Source of the DNA: an uncultured Methylococcaceae bacterium
Lineage (GTDB): Bacteria; Pseudomonadota; Gammaproteobacteria; Methylococcales; Methylomonadaceae
Direction: 5' to 3'
NCBI GenBank assembly: GCA_903945605.1
Contig: CAJAWH010000028.1
Coordinates: 1-45,202 of the forward strand
DNA: 45,202 nt
Shown here: in pieces, positions 1 through 11,667 of the stretch
How the letters are laid out: the number at the start of each line of letters is the position of its first letter
How positions within the stretch are numbered: the stretch's first letter is position 1
Translations under genes and position numbers: made by a program
Notes under the pieces: generated by a model
Told to the model about the DNA's origin: nothing
Database searches by the model: none
What the model saw: only the letters and a program-made list of their open reading frames with translations

Positions 1-2751
1 CCGGAAACTTTGGCGCGTGTGCAAGTCAATTACGGGACGGACAGTGGCAACGAGATCATCAAGGCGTTAAAGGCTGCCTTGGCGGGGCAACCCTTATGGT
101 TGCTGATCCGCAATGGCTTGACGGTGTGCGGCGAGCATTTCCAGTTGTTTTACCCCAAACCGCGTTCCCGTGACAGCATTGCCAACCCGCATTGGTTGCA
201 AAACCGTATTCAGTTTAAGCCAGAATTGCTGGTTAAGGACGGCAAACGCCCTGATTTGGTGTTGTTCCTGAACGGCTTGCCGATTGTTGTGATTGAACTG
301 AAACACGACAAAAACCAAACTGTGCATGATGCCGTGCAGCAGTTTAACGAGCGCAACCACAACGATAATATTTTTCGCTTGCCGTTTTTGTATGTGGCTA
401 TGGATACCGCTGATATTAAGGTGGCAACCAGCCCACGCTTGCCAAGCAATTTCCGTTGGTATAACGCGGGGCTGAGCAACCAGCCGCAAAACGCTGGCGA
501 ATATCCGGTTGAGTTTTTTTATCGGGACGTGTTGGCTCAAGAAAACCTGCTGAAAGCCTTAAGCTTTTATTTGGTTTATGTGCCGGAGCATGACGGCAAG
601 CCCGCTTACACGCTGTTTCCGCGCTATCATCAGTCGCGTTTGGTGGATAAGCTGAGTGAGGATATCCAAGCTTATTTTGCCGATACTGGGCAAATCGGCA
701 AAAAATATTTGGTCAACCATTCGGCGGGGTCGGGCAAGACCTTAACCATCAGTTGGCTGGCGGAACGTTTGCACAGCCTGTATCAGGCTGAAACGGCCAG
801 CAAATTGCTGGATATGGTGTTTATCCTGACCGACCGCACCAATTTGGATAACAATGTCCGTGCTGAGCTGGATTGTTTTGACCATCTTGCCGCACAAATG
901 GCTTATGCCAATAAGTCCAGCCAGTTAATGGCCCTAATCCGGCAACGTAAGCCGATTATTGTCACCACCATCCAAAAATTCCAAAAGATAGCCGATTTAT
1001 TACGCACCGATGCCGCTTTAAAATCTGTGCGCGTGGCTTTTTTGATTGACGAGGCGCACCGCTCGCAAGAGGGCAAAAACGCCCGTGCCATCCGGCTGCC
1101 GTTTCAGGAAGGTTCGCAAGAGCGGTTTGAAGTAGCACAAGATAGCTTTGATGACTTTAACGAAGTGCTGAAAGTGCACGCGCCCAACCAATTGTTTGTT
1201 GCCTTTACCGCTACGCCGACCGATGCCACGGTCAAGTTGTTTGGCGAGGCGTTTGACACCTACAGCGAGGCGGAGGCCATTGCCGAGGGTTATATTGTTG
1301 ATGTGGCGGCACAGATTATAAGCTATGAGACGTTGTACAACTTGCATGTGCCATGCATACCCAGCGGCGAAGAAGAACGGCTTTACCCTAAGGGCATTGT
1401 CAGCAAGCTGTTAAAGCAAGCGGCTTTTGAGGATGACGGGCTGATCCAATATAAGGCCGAGGTGATCTTGCGGGCTTTTGAGCAGCAGGTTAAGCCGTTG
1501 ATTGGTGGTCAGGCCAAGGCGATGGTGGTGGCTTCGTCACGGCTGGCGGGCCTGAAATATTACCACTTGCTGACCGCCAAGATTGCCGAAAAGCAATTGG
1601 ATTATAAGGTGTTGTATGCTTTTTCCGAGTTTACCCATAGGGACAGCAACGAGGAAATCAGGGAGCATCCGCTAAATGGCTTAAAACCTGGGGAGCGGAT
1701 TGAAGAGCGCTTTAAACAGGCTGATTACCGTATTTTAGTGGTTGCCAGCAAGTTCCAAACCGGTTTTGACGAGCCGTTATTGGCGGGGATGTTTTTGGAT
1801 AAGCCGGTGATGGACAAAAATGCCGTGCAAACCGTGTCACGGCTGAACCGTTGTTATGAGGGCAAAAGCAAGGTGGTGGTGCTTGATTTTACCAATAACA
1901 CCGCTAACATTTTGAAAGCTTTTAACAAGTACCGCAAGGGTTCGCCTTATGAAGCGACCGCGCCGGATGAACAAAAAGTGATTGCGCTGTACCGCGCCAT
2001 TGTTGAACGCGGGCCTTTTACCGATAGCGATGCCAGCCGCTTGGTGGAGCTGCTACAGCAAGGGCAAGATGCCGATATACAAACTGAAGTGAACCGTTGC
2101 CGCCAGCGGTTTTTGGATAGCTATGATGATAGCGCAGCGCGTAAGGCTTATGTCTATGAGCTGGCAAAATTGGTGAAAGCCTTTAATTTTTTGAGCAGTT
2201 TTTACCATTATCACGCCGCTATAGAGCAATTTGTGCTGTTTGCCGAGTTTATCCAGCCGCAATTGATAAAAGAGGGGAACGTTTCGGAATTGATGGCGGC
2301 AATCAGCCAAGTGCGGTTGGTGAAAGCCAATGTGACCTATCAGGGTGCCACCGACAACCAGCCCGGCGAAATAAGGGAGCCGCGCGGCAGCGGCGGCGGT
2401 CAGGGTGCGCTAGCCAGACCGGTCGCTAAAGCCTCCATACAGGCCACCATTGATGGCATTAAGGAAAAATACCCGATCAGTGACGAAGAAGCGTTGATTA
2501 TTCGGGAAGTGTGCGAAGAAAAACAGCGGGATAAAACCATTGCCTTGACCATCCAGCTCAACAAGGACAAAACGCATTTTTTACATGAGGTGTACAGGCC
2601 GCAAATCCGCAAAGCTATTGAAGCCGCTTATGACCAGCGGGGGCATGTTGATGAAAAATATGATGATAAATACGCCGATGACGGGGCTATTTTCGATATG
2701 ATGGCGCACAGTGTGTTGGCGCATGGGCTGGGCAGGTGGGTTGGCGGTTAG
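1..2751 (+). CDS. hsdR: Type I restriction enzyme R subunit (HsdR), 5' end outside window
   Basis: The reading frame is already open at base 1, so the gene starts upstream; the TTG at 10 is only the first possible start codon inside the window. Counting from it, 913 residues are visible. The HSDR_N nuclease region shows a PD-(D/E)XK pattern (D82 in RPDLVLF, E97-L-K99). The translocase motor follows, with a Walker A motif (AGSGKT, about 239-244) and a DEAH box (IDEAHRSQ, about 345). A helicase C-terminal lobe (KFQTGFDEP, SRLNRCYEG) and a long helical C-terminus complete it. The family cuts unmodified DNA after ATP-driven translocation in a complex with HsdM and HsdS, which would have to lie upstream. 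No frameshift is seen. Family assignment is firm; specificity cannot be judged without hsdS. Confidence 0.93.
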   Translation, partial: PETLARVQVNYGTDSGNEIIKALKAALAGQPLWLLIRNGLTVCGEHFQLFYPKPRSRDSIANPHWLQNRIQFKPELLVKDGKRPDLVLFLNGLPIVVIELKHDKNQTVHDAVQQFNERNHNDNIFRLPFLYVAMDTADIKVATSPRLPSNFRWYNAGLSNQPQNAGEYPVEFFYRDVLAQENLLKALSFYLVYVPEHDGKPAYTLFPRYHQSRLVDKLSEDIQAYFADTGQIGKKYLVNHSAGSGKTLTISWLAERLHSLYQAETASKLLDMVFILTDRTNLDNNVRAELDCFDHLAAQMAYANKSSQLMALIRQRKPIIVTTIQKFQKIADLLRTDAALKSVRVAFLIDEAHRSQEGKNARAIRLPFQEGSQERFEVAQDSFDDFNEVLKVHAPNQLFVAFTATPTDATVKLFGEAFDTYSEAEAIAEGYIVDVAAQIISYETLYNLHVPCIPSGEEERLYPKGIVSKLLKQAAFEDDGLIQYKAEVILRAFEQQVKPLIGGQAKAMVVASSRLAGLKYYHLLTAKIAEKQLDYKVLYAFSEFTHRDSNEEIREHPLNGLKPGERIEERFKQADYRILVVASKFQTGFDEPLLAGMFLDKPVMDKNAVQTVSRLNRCYEGKSKVVVLDFTNNTANILKAFNKYRKGSPYEATAPDEQKVIALYRAIVERGPFTDSDASRLVELLQQGQDADIQTEVNRCRQRFLDSYDDSAARKAYVYELAKLVKAFNFLSSFYHYHAAIEQFVLFAEFIQPQLIKEGNVSELMAAISQVRLVKANVTYQGATDNQPGEIREPRGSGGGQGALARPVAKASIQATIDGIKEKYPISDEEALIIREVCEEKQRDKTIALTIQLNKDKTHFLHEVYRPQIRKAIEAAYDQRGHVDEKYDDKYADDGAIFDMMAHSVLAHGLGRWVGG

Positions 2752-2815
2752 TTTGGGTAAGCTGTGGGCAGTGGCATAACCCTATAGCTTTTGGCAATTA
2801 AACAAGAATAAATTA

Positions 2816-3790
2816 TCATGGATTATTGGCAATAAAAATGGCCCGTTTGGGGGCTGGCAGGCCCTCAAGGGTCAATTGCGGGTTACCGGGCATTAAAAAA
2901 TCATTGAGCGATTGGAAGGGCATCCATTCGGTGCTGCGCTGCTCTTGGGTGCTGGTGGTGCTGACATTGGCCAAGCGGACATTGATAAAACCGCAACGCT
3001 TAAGCCACAGGGCAAGGGTGTCGCAACTGGGCAAAAACCAAACATTACGCATTTGCGCGTAGCGGTTTTCCGGCAACAACACCTCGCCTGCGCTGCCTTC
3101 TATCACCAGCGTTTCCAATACCAGTTCGCCGCCGGGGCGTAGGCAGTCTTTTAGCGCCAGCAGATGGTCGATAGGTGAGCGGCGGTGATACAAAACGCCC
3201 ATTGAGAATACCGTATCGAAAACATTGATGCCTTGCGGCAAATCTTCCAATGCCAACGGCAGCACATATACGGGGGCTTCGCCGTAGAGTTTTCTGACCA
3301 CTTGGAATTGCATGACACTCAACAGGGTGGGGTCTATGCCCACCACCATTTTTGCCCCTGCACCCCGCATACGCCAGCAATGGTAGCCATTGCCGCAGCC
3401 GACATCCAATACCAGACGGTGTTTGAGCGGGGCAATGTGCGGTTGCAGGCGTTGCCATTTCCAATCGGAACGCCATTCGGTGTCAATATGGATGCCATAC
3501 AGGTCGAACGGGCCTTTGCGCCACGGGCAGAAAGCTTTCAGTTGCTGTTGCCATTGCGCGCGCAAGGCGGGGGCGAGGTCATCGGCATGGCCTATTGTGA
3601 CGGTGTCCTGGTCCAGTTGGCGGTGTTGGGTTGCAGGGCGTTGGATTTGCGCCAGAATGGCTTGCCATTGTTGGAGATTGCCATGGCCTGAAGGGTCAAA
3701 AGCGGTTTGCAGCTGTTGTGGCAATTGTGCCGCCCAAGCGTCGGCTTGGGCGGATTGCAAGCCAGTGTAGAGGGGTTGGTAATCTATCAT
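2816..3790 (-). CDS. cmoB: tRNA U34 carboxymethyltransferase CmoB
   Basis: 324 residues, the usual CmoB length. A helical N-terminal part is followed by a Rossmann methyltransferase core: LVLDVGCGNGYHCWRM (SAM loop, about 129-144), the acidic GIDPTLL motif and SMGVLYHRRSPIDHL. The stretch FDLYGIHIDTEWRSDWKW is typical of CmoB. The enzyme transfers the carboxymethyl group of carboxy-SAM to 5-hydroxyuridine at the wobble position of tRNAs, giving cmo5U. Its usual partner CmoA, which makes carboxy-SAM, is not next to it here. It ends 64 bp from the convergent hsdR and lies downstream of mlaC on the same strand with an 85-bp gap, so cotranscription is possible but not shown. Confidence 0.95.
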   Translation of the reverse strand: MIDYQPLYTGLQSAQADAWAAQLPQQLQTAFDPSGHGNLQQWQAILAQIQRPATQHRQLDQDTVTIGHADDLAPALRAQWQQQLKAFCPWRKGPFDLYGIHIDTEWRSDWKWQRLQPHIAPLKHRLVLDVGCGNGYHCWRMRGAGAKMVVGIDPTLLSVMQFQVVRKLYGEAPVYVLPLALEDLPQGINVFDTVFSMGVLYHRRSPIDHLLALKDCLRPGGELVLETLVIEGSAGEVLLPENRYAQMRNVWFLPSCDTLALWLKRCGFINVRLANVSTTSTQEQRSTEWMPFQSLNDFLMPGNPQLTLEGLPAPKRAIFIANNP

Positions 3791-3875
3791 GGTTGCATAG
3801 GCTTACCGCGAGGGCATGAGCAGCGCGACCCGCCTACGCAATAATGGGCAACGGTGGCTTGTGCTGGCGCTTGGA

Positions 3876-4520
3876 TTAGGATTTGCTGACGGGTTTGCCG
3901 GACAGGGCTTCTGCGTTGCGTTTCGCCAAGCTATCAATGACTGCATTCAGTGAGCCTTTGTTTTGCAGTTCATCACTGAAGGTGGTGCGGTAATTGGTGA
4001 CTAAGCTAACCCCTTCTATAATGATGTCGTAGGCTTTCCATTCGCCATTGTCGAGCAACATGCGGTAGTCGACGCCAATGGGTTTGTTGTTGGGCTGTAG
4101 CACTTCGGTTTTAACCACGACTTTAGTTTCGCCGTTTTCCATTTGCAATGGCAAAAACCGCACCGACCATTCCTTAAACTCGACAAAAGCGCGGGAATAG
4201 GTACGCACCAATAAGGTTTGGAATTCTGTCTTGAAGCGTTCGCGTTCATCAGGGGTGGCCGCTTTCCATGCTTTGCCCAAGACCAAGGCGGCAATGCGCT
4301 CAAAATCAGTATGCGGATAAATCACTTCGTTGACATACTGGGTGATCTTGGCAAAATCTTTGGTGAAATCCTTATCCTGCAAACGGATTTGCAGTTGTGA
4401 AGATGCTTGTTCAATGGCTTGTTGTGGCGGCAACAAATTATCCGCCATTGTGTTGGCAACTGGCATGATGCCTAAAATAAATGCAAATATGGCAAATACC
4501 ATGTATTGTCTAGCGTTCAT
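3876..4520 (-). CDS. mlaC: MlaC-like periplasmic phospholipid-binding protein (Ttg2D family)
   Basis: 214 residues. An N-terminal signal peptide (about 1-26, YMVFAIFAFILGIMPVANTMA) points to export to the periplasm. The body fits the MlaC/Tol_Tol_Ttg2 family: RFKTEFQTLLVRTYSRAF and a C-terminal VDYRMLL...WKAYDIIIEGVSL pattern. MlaC carries phospholipids between the outer-membrane MlaA-porin complex and the inner-membrane MlaFEDB ABC complex to keep the outer membrane asymmetric. In many gammaproteobacteria mlaC sits inside mlaFEDCB; here it is alone, between cmoB and the divergent hemB, so the rest of the system must be elsewhere or it is a paralogue. Confidence 0.9.
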   Translation of the reverse strand: MNARQYMVFAIFAFILGIMPVANTMADNLLPPQQAIEQASSQLQIRLQDKDFTKDFAKITQYVNEVIYPHTDFERIAALVLGKAWKAATPDERERFKTEFQTLLVRTYSRAFVEFKEWSVRFLPLQMENGETKVVVKTEVLQPNNKPIGVDYRMLLDNGEWKAYDIIIEGVSLVTNYRTTFSDELQNKGSLNAVIDSLAKRNAEALSGKPVSKS

Positions 4521-4556
4521 AAACCCCTCTGATAAAATATAAGCTGTCTACTATAA

Positions 4557-6478
<1,922 letters not shown>

Positions 6479-6544
6479 GGGCATGGGCAGATAAGGGCGA
6501 TTTTACGCTTTTTAAGCTTTATGCACGCACCGATTAATCAGCAT

Positions 6545-6580
6545 AAAAAAAGGGGAAGTGCAGATATTCCACACTTCCCC
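6545..6580 (-). terminator. Rho-independent terminator of ftsH
   Basis: On the minus strand a perfect 9-bp stem (GGGGAAGTG / CACTTCCCC, bases 6572-6580 with 6552-6560) closes an 11-nt loop and is followed by a run of seven T (complement of 6545-6551). It begins 16 bp after the ftsH stop codon. It has the full layout of an intrinsic terminator in the ftsH direction only. Confidence 0.9.
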
Positions 6581-6596
6581 CTTGAATGAGCGCACC

Positions 6597-8522
6597 TCAA
6601 ACTTGTCCGGCAGGCCTGTTTTTGTTGATGTTGGTTTTAATTTCTTTGGTTTCAACTTTTTCCTGCTTTACTACAACCAATGGCTTACTGGGCATAATGC
6701 CATCATCCATTGGCGGCTTTGGGTCCCGACCCGCCATTAAATCTTCAATTTGGTCTTTATCTATGGTTTCCCATTTCATCAGCGCGTCGGCCATTTTGTG
6801 CAGAATGCTGATGTTGTCTTGCAATAAACCTTCTGCGCGTTGGTAATTGCGGTCTATCACGGCGCGGATTTCTTCGTCAATCTGATGGGCAACGTTGCTG
6901 GACACTTTGCTGCCTTGTGAACCAGGGTAGCCCATCATGGGTTGGCCGTTTTCTTCGCCGTACACTAATGGCCCCAATTTGTCTGAAAAGCCCCAGCGGG
7001 TGACCATGTTGCGTGCCAGTTCGGTGGCGCGTTCTATGTCGTTGGAAGCGCCGGTGGTGACACGGTCGCCGCCGTAAATCATCAGTTCCGCAATGCGCCC
7101 ACCAAACAGGCTGGCAATTTGGCTTTCCAGTTTGCGCTTGCTGGCACTGTACTGGTCTTGTTCGGGCAAGAACATGGTGATGCCCAATGCGCGGCCTCTT
7201 GGCATGATGCTGACTTTGTAAACCGGATCATGATCGGGCGACAGCTGACCAACGATGCAATGCCCTGCTTCGTGGTAAGCGGTCAACAATTTGTCGTCCT
7301 CGCTCATCACCATGGTATGCCTTTCCGCGCCCATCAAGATTTTGTCTTTGGCTTTCTCAAGATCGCTCATGGACACTTCTTTTTTGTTGGCGCGGGCGGC
7401 AAACAAAGCGGCTTCGTTGATTACGTTGGCCAATTCGGCACCGGAAAAACCCGGTGTGCCCCTGGCTATGTATTTCAGCTCAACATCTGCGGCAACAGGC
7501 ACTTTTTTGATGTGCACATTCAGTATCTGTTCACGTCCACGCACATCAGGCAAGCCTACGTTGACTTGGCGATCGAAACGGCCGGGCCTTAACAAGGCTT
7601 TGTCGAGCACATCGGCACGGTTGGTGGCAGCAATCACAATAACGCCTTCGTTACCGTTGAACCCGTCCATTTCCACCAGCAACTGGTTCAGGGTTTGTTC
7701 GCGTTCGTCGTTACCGCCGCCAAAGTTGGGGCCACCACGTTGACGGCCCACTGCATCTATCTCGTCAATGAATATGATGCACGGGGCGTGTTCTTTGGCT
7801 TGGGTGAACATGTCCCGCACCCGGGATGCGCCAACACCGACAAACATTTCCACAAAGTCAGAACCTGAGATAGTGAAGAACTTGACCCCTGCCTCGCCAG
7901 CAATGGCGCGTGCCAACAATGTTTTGCCGGTACCTGGAGGGCCGACCATGAGGATGCCACGGGGTATTTTGCCGCCCAGCTTTTGGAATTTAAGCGGGTC
8001 GGACAAGAAATCCACCAGTTCTTCAACTTCTTCCTTGGCTTCTTCACAACCTGCCACGTCGGCGAATTTGACGGTCATTTTGTCTTCTTCCAACATTTTG
8101 GCCTTGCTTTTGCCAAATCCGTTGCTGCCACCCATACCGCCTTGCTGCATCTTACGCATGTAAATGATCCACACGGCAATCAGCAGCAACATGGGGAACC
8201 AAGATATAAAGACTTGCATGAACAGGGATTGCTGGACAGGCGGCACAGTCCTGATTTGCACGTTGGCGCCCAACAGATCATCAATCAAATGCTGGTCGCC
8301 GGGGTTGAATGTCTCAAAATTCAGCCCTTCATTGGTACGTATCTTTATTAATGGCCCGCTTATTTCCACTCGCGACACTTGGCCATTTTTAACTTTGGCT
8401 ATAAATTCGGAATAGGCTAGGGAATCCTGCATGGGAGGTTCCATGTTGACCCTGTTGTATATCATAAATGCACCGGTCAACACGATGCTCCAAAGCAATG
8501 TGTTTAGTATAATTTTTTTCAT
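6597..8522 (-). CDS. ftsH: ATP-dependent zinc metalloprotease FtsH
   Basis: 641 residues, normal length. It is an inner-membrane hexameric AAA+ protease that degrades misfolded membrane proteins and short-lived regulators. Two membrane segments (about 4-22 and 103-121) flank a small periplasmic domain. The AAA module has Walker A GPPGTGKT (194-201), Walker B FIDEID (241-246) and the second region of homology [18 protein letters not shown] (301-318). The zinc site HEAGH is at 417-421, with the distal aspartate region downstream. A clear ribosome binding site (AGGAG, 9 nt spacing) precedes the ATG. It is not preceded by rlmE as in many gammaproteobacteria; the gene upstream on the same strand is a sigma factor, 191 bp away. 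A strong terminator follows. Confidence 0.97.
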   Translation of the reverse strand: MKKIILNTLLWSIVLTGAFMIYNRVNMEPPMQDSLAYSEFIAKVKNGQVSRVEISGPLIKIRTNEGLNFETFNPGDQHLIDDLLGANVQIRTVPPVQQSLFMQVFISWFPMLLLIAVWIIYMRKMQQGGMGGSNGFGKSKAKMLEEDKMTVKFADVAGCEEAKEEVEELVDFLSDPLKFQKLGGKIPRGILMVGPPGTGKTLLARAIAGEAGVKFFTISGSDFVEMFVGVGASRVRDMFTQAKEHAPCIIFIDEIDAVGRQRGGPNFGGGNDEREQTLNQLLVEMDGFNGNEGVIVIAATNRADVLDKALLRPGRFDRQVNVGLPDVRGREQILNVHIKKVPVAADVELKYIARGTPGFSGAELANVINEAALFAARANKKEVSMSDLEKAKDKILMGAERHTMVMSEDDKLLTAYHEAGHCIVGQLSPDHDPVYKVSIMPRGRALGITMFLPEQDQYSASKRKLESQIASLFGGRIAELMIYGGDRVTTGASNDIERATELARNMVTRWGFSDKLGPLVYGEENGQPMMGYPGSQGSKVSSNVAHQIDEEIRAVIDRNYQRAEGLLQDNISILHKMADALMKWETIDKDQIEDLMAGRDPKPPMDDGIMPSKPLVVVKQEKVETKEIKTNINKNRPAGQV

Positions 8523-8713
8523 GCTTTCATCTCCTGACCATTCATCACGGCCGTGTTTATTTAGCGTTGCGGTAATTTAGAACGATTTGTACCAGTCAAA
8601 ATTCGACGCCTCCGCCGCCCATTTCATATTATTGCCATTGGTAATGTCCAAAATAACAGAAACTGGACTAATGACAACAACATCTTAATATTCATTTAAC
8701 ATACATGGTGTGT

Positions 8714-10177
8714 TTATAAAAAACTGGCTAGTTCCTGCCCCAAGTTTTGCTTTATCTTGTTAAGGGCGATCACTTGGATTTGCCGGACGCGTTCGCGGGT
8801 CAGGTTGAGCTCAACACCTATTTCTTGTAAGGTTTTTTCATGCTCCGCACCCACGCCAAAATGCCCCCGGATAACTTGTGCCTCGCGCGGATTCAAGCCC
8901 TCAATAGCTTCTCCCAATAGCCTTTGCAGATCGGTTTGGGCTATTTCCCTGAATGCCGGGGTGAACACTTTTTGCTCCAAAAAATCAATGGGGGCAAAGG
9001 CGGCTTCGCCATCATCATCGGCGGCTTCCAACGACAAGGAGGTCTGCGAAATGGACAATAGGGCATCGACCTCATCACAACTCATCTTTGCATATTCCGC
9101 TAAAAGCTGTATGGAGGGTTCGCGGCCTTGCTCCAAAATATACTGTTCCCTCAATCGGTAAATCTTATTGATATTGGCAACTTGTCCACAAGGCACCCGC
9201 ACCACGCGTTCACAGCGTGACAAAGCACGGGAAATGGCCTGCCTAATCCAATAGCCCGCATAAGTGGAGAATTGGAAGCCGAGGCGATGGTCAAAACGGT
9301 CAACCGCCTTTAACAGCCCTGCCTGCCCTTCCTGAACAAGGTCTTCAAAATCTAAAAATCCAGCTTTGTATTGGTTGGCAATAAACATCACCAGCCGTGA
9401 ATTGGCGGCGGCGAGTTGTTGGCGCAAGCCCAGCCAACGGTGTTCCGCCAACACAATGTCCAGAAAATGTTTTTGCATTTCCATGCCAGACAAAAACAAA
9501 AACTGTTCGTCGTGACCACTGAGGTCAATGGATTTGAACAATTCTGCCAGTTTGGCACCGGCCAAACGGTTGCGCCGATGTAGCCCTTCCAATCTTTTGA
9601 AGACAATGTCACGCTGCTTGGGCGATTCCAGTTGCCCAGGCTGCACAGACAGGCCGCGGTATTTGTAGGCATAAACAATCACCTCAACCAAACGCGTCAA
9701 ATCTTCAAAACTGAAAGCAAACTGGCGCATGGCTATGCTTAGGTTATGCTTGGCTGCCAAATAAGCGGGATCGTTGGCGGCATTGTTAGCTAATTCTTGG
9801 CTGGCCAACAGATAGCTTTTTTTGATGCGGTTCAATACGGCTGCTTGCTCTGAAGGCAAAAGCGCTTCTTCGTCTTGGCACGCATCGCCGCTATCAGCGC
9901 CCGTGTCGTATTCGTTCATCAGCCACAAGGCCACCATGGGGAAGCAGCATAAAGAGTGGATCAATTGGGTTCTTTCTTCGGTAAGCTGACGCGCCACCTG
10001 AAAATTACCATGCTCCGGCACTTCAGGAGCAACACATGCGTTGTCCGCGGCGGCATCAAACGCCACCACTTCAGGCACTGCCAGCCCATCAAACGAGGGC
10101 AGCACGGTGGCATTGCCGCTGCCTTTATTGGCAACCACAACGCTTTGCTTTGAAAAATATTCACTTAGATAAGCCAT
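8714..10177 (-). CDS. RpoD-like sigma-70 family factor lacking region 1.1
   Basis: 487 residues. Region 2 (about 247-319) matches RpoD: ANSRLVMFIANQY, FLDFEDLVQEGQAGLLKAVDRF and FSTYAGYWIRQAISRAL (core binding, -10 recognition and melting). Region 3 follows (about 326-400). Region 4 (about 424-482) holds the -35 helix-turn-helix TLQEIGVELNLTRERVRQIQ. Residues about 63-91 resemble the RpoD region 1.2/non-conserved region start (ARQLTEERTQLIHS...ALWLMNEYD), and a remnant of the large non-conserved insert fills 105-246. The acidic region 1.1 of housekeeping RpoD is not recognisable and the protein is about 125 residues shorter than E. coli RpoD, so it is probably an alternative (group 2) factor rather than the main sigma. 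It has its own near-consensus promoter and a leader of about 165 nt. Confidence 0.85.
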   Translation of the reverse strand: MAYLSEYFSKQSVVVANKGSGNATVLPSFDGLAVPEVVAFDAAADNACVAPEVPEHGNFQVARQLTEERTQLIHSLCCFPMVALWLMNEYDTGADSGDACQDEEALLPSEQAAVLNRIKKSYLLASQELANNAANDPAYLAAKHNLSIAMRQFAFSFEDLTRLVEVIVYAYKYRGLSVQPGQLESPKQRDIVFKRLEGLHRRNRLAGAKLAELFKSIDLSGHDEQFLFLSGMEMQKHFLDIVLAEHRWLGLRQQLAAANSRLVMFIANQYKAGFLDFEDLVQEGQAGLLKAVDRFDHRLGFQFSTYAGYWIRQAISRALSRCERVVRVPCGQVANINKIYRLREQYILEQGREPSIQLLAEYAKMSCDEVDALLSISQTSLSLEAADDDGEAAFAPIDFLEQKVFTPAFREIAQTDLQRLLGEAIEGLNPREAQVIRGHFGVGAEHEKTLQEIGVELNLTRERVRQIQVIALNKIKQNLGQELASFL

Positions 10178-10593
10178 TTCCTTATATCCCCGTAAACAGA
10201 AAGCACTAAAAATTTAGCCACCACTTAAATGCGAAACCGGCTGGCCGACATCACCAATAATCAATGGCACTGGAACACGATACAAAGCTTGCGGGGCTGT
10301 TAGGCCAGACGACCATTTAAACCCAATCTGTATATTATTTATTTCCGTCTAGTGTACCAATGCTTTTTTGCCTTGTCAAGATATATCTATACAAAACTTG
10401 TACAATGCATAGCGATTCACTGTGTATTTTAATTTTGAGCCACCTATTCTTAACGCAAGCTGAACGCACAAGCACAATTTATAAGCCATTGGATTTGTCC
10501 GGCCGACTGGCATCATTTGGCATCAGAAACATTGCCCTTGTTGAGCCCACACGGCTAAAATAGACCGTTATCACTTTTGCCAACGGACTCCCC
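10178..10593. other. Divergent intergenic region, sigma factor / ABC importer
   Basis: 416 bp between two divergent genes. The minus-strand promoter for the sigma factor is described separately (10351-10379). On the plus strand TTGCCC (from about 10533) and TAAAAT (about 10557) with 18 nt between them could serve the ABC genes, but the match is weak. A short frame at 10360-10563 has no ribosome binding site or recognisable protein and was not accepted. No riboswitch was recognised. Confidence 0.4.
10351..10379 (-). promoter_or_regulatory. Sigma-70 promoter of the sigma-factor gene
   Basis: Read on the minus strand: a perfect -35 TTGACA (complement of 10374-10379), a 17-nt spacer and a -10 TACACT (complement of 10351-10356). 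Transcription would start near 10344 and give a leader of about 165 nt. Five of six bases match at -10, with a perfect -35 and ideal spacing. Confidence 0.75.
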
Positions 10594-11547
10594 ATGAAAC
10601 TTAGACGCTTGCCTTTACTGGCCTGCTGGTTATTTTCTTTTTGCACTATGGCGGACACCGCCCCCACGCTACGCATCGGTGTGCAGGCTTTAGGCACGTT
10701 GGAATGGGAGCTGTCCGTGTTAAAACAGCCGCCCGATGCCAATTTCCAGATACAAATTTATCCACTGGCCAATGCCGAAGCTGGGAAGATAGCCCTACAA
10801 TCAGGGGCGGTTGATATCATTGTTTCTGATTGGTTATGGGTTTCGGCCATGCGCGAAAAGGGCGTGGAACTCAGTTTTTATCCTTATTCAAGCACTTCGG
10901 GGGCATTGATGGTGGCGGCGGACAACCCCATCCATGCGCTTAAGGAGCTAAAAGGCAAACGCTTAGGCATTGCTGGCGGAGAGTTGGACAAAAACTGGTT
11001 GCTGTTGCAAGCGGCTGCCAAGCAACAACAAACCGACCTGTCATGGGGCGTTGAAAAGACCTTTGGCGCGCCCCCGCTAATCAACGAACAAATCAAACAA
11101 GGCCGCGTTGATGCTGTGCTTAACTATTGGCATTTTGCCGCCAAACTGGAAGCCCAAGGCTATCGTCAAATCATTGATGGTAAAGGCTTGTTAAAAGCCA
11201 TTGGTGTTAACGAGACTATTCCGTTTTTAGGCTTTGTGTTCCAACAAAGCTGGGCGGACAGCCATAAAGCCGCGTTGTCAGACTTTTTCAAAGCGAGCAG
11301 ACAAGCCAAAAACCAGCTATGCACTGACGATGCCGCTTGGCTAAGCGTTCAGCCATTGACCAAAGAAGCCGACCCCGCCATACTTAAGATTTTACGGCAA
11401 CGCTATTGCGAGGGCCGCGTAGCACACTGGGGGACTTCCGAACAACAAGCGGCAGCCCGCCTGTATCCTCTGCTGGGCGTGTCAGGCCAACAGCCCGCAA
11501 CGGGCGGCTCTAGCTTGCAACCGGGTACATTTTGGGCCGCGGAATAG
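10594..11547 (+). CDS. ABC importer substrate-binding protein (SsuA/TauA/THI5-like)
   Basis: 317 residues with a signal peptide (about 1-20, ending FCTMA-D), so periplasmic. The fold pattern is that of nitrate/sulfonate/taurine/thiamine-precursor binding proteins: LRIGVQALGTLEWEL at the mature N-terminus, ALQSGAVDIIVSDWLWVSAMREKG, KELKGKRLGIAGGELDKNWLLL and INEQIKQGRVDAVLNYWHF. It lies 120 bp before a matching permease and ATPase. The substrate cannot be told from the sequence; sulfonates, a pyrimidine-type thiamine precursor or a cofactor-related molecule are all possible in this family. Several methylotroph genomes carry such orphan importers, but that link is only recollection. Confidence 0.82.
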   Translation: MKLRRLPLLACWLFSFCTMADTAPTLRIGVQALGTLEWELSVLKQPPDANFQIQIYPLANAEAGKIALQSGAVDIIVSDWLWVSAMREKGVELSFYPYSSTSGALMVAADNPIHALKELKGKRLGIAGGELDKNWLLLQAAAKQQQTDLSWGVEKTFGAPPLINEQIKQGRVDAVLNYWHFAAKLEAQGYRQIIDGKGLLKAIGVNETIPFLGFVFQQSWADSHKAALSDFFKASRQAKNQLCTDDAAWLSVQPLTKEADPAILKILRQRYCEGRVAHWGTSEQQAAARLYPLLGVSGQQPATGGSSLQPGTFWAAE

Positions 11548-11667
11548 TGCTGCCGACACCCGCTTACCGGGCGATGGTTGCTGCTGACCTCATCCTTAGG
11601 GTTTTGTCCAAGATTAGCTGGACAAGCCTAATGGCCGTTGGCCAAAATTTATAGTGGGCCGTATCGA

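Noticed and set aside
10360-10563. 67-codon frame upstream of the ABC genes
   Set aside because: It overlaps the sigma-factor promoter, has no ribosome binding site and shows no protein-like pattern.
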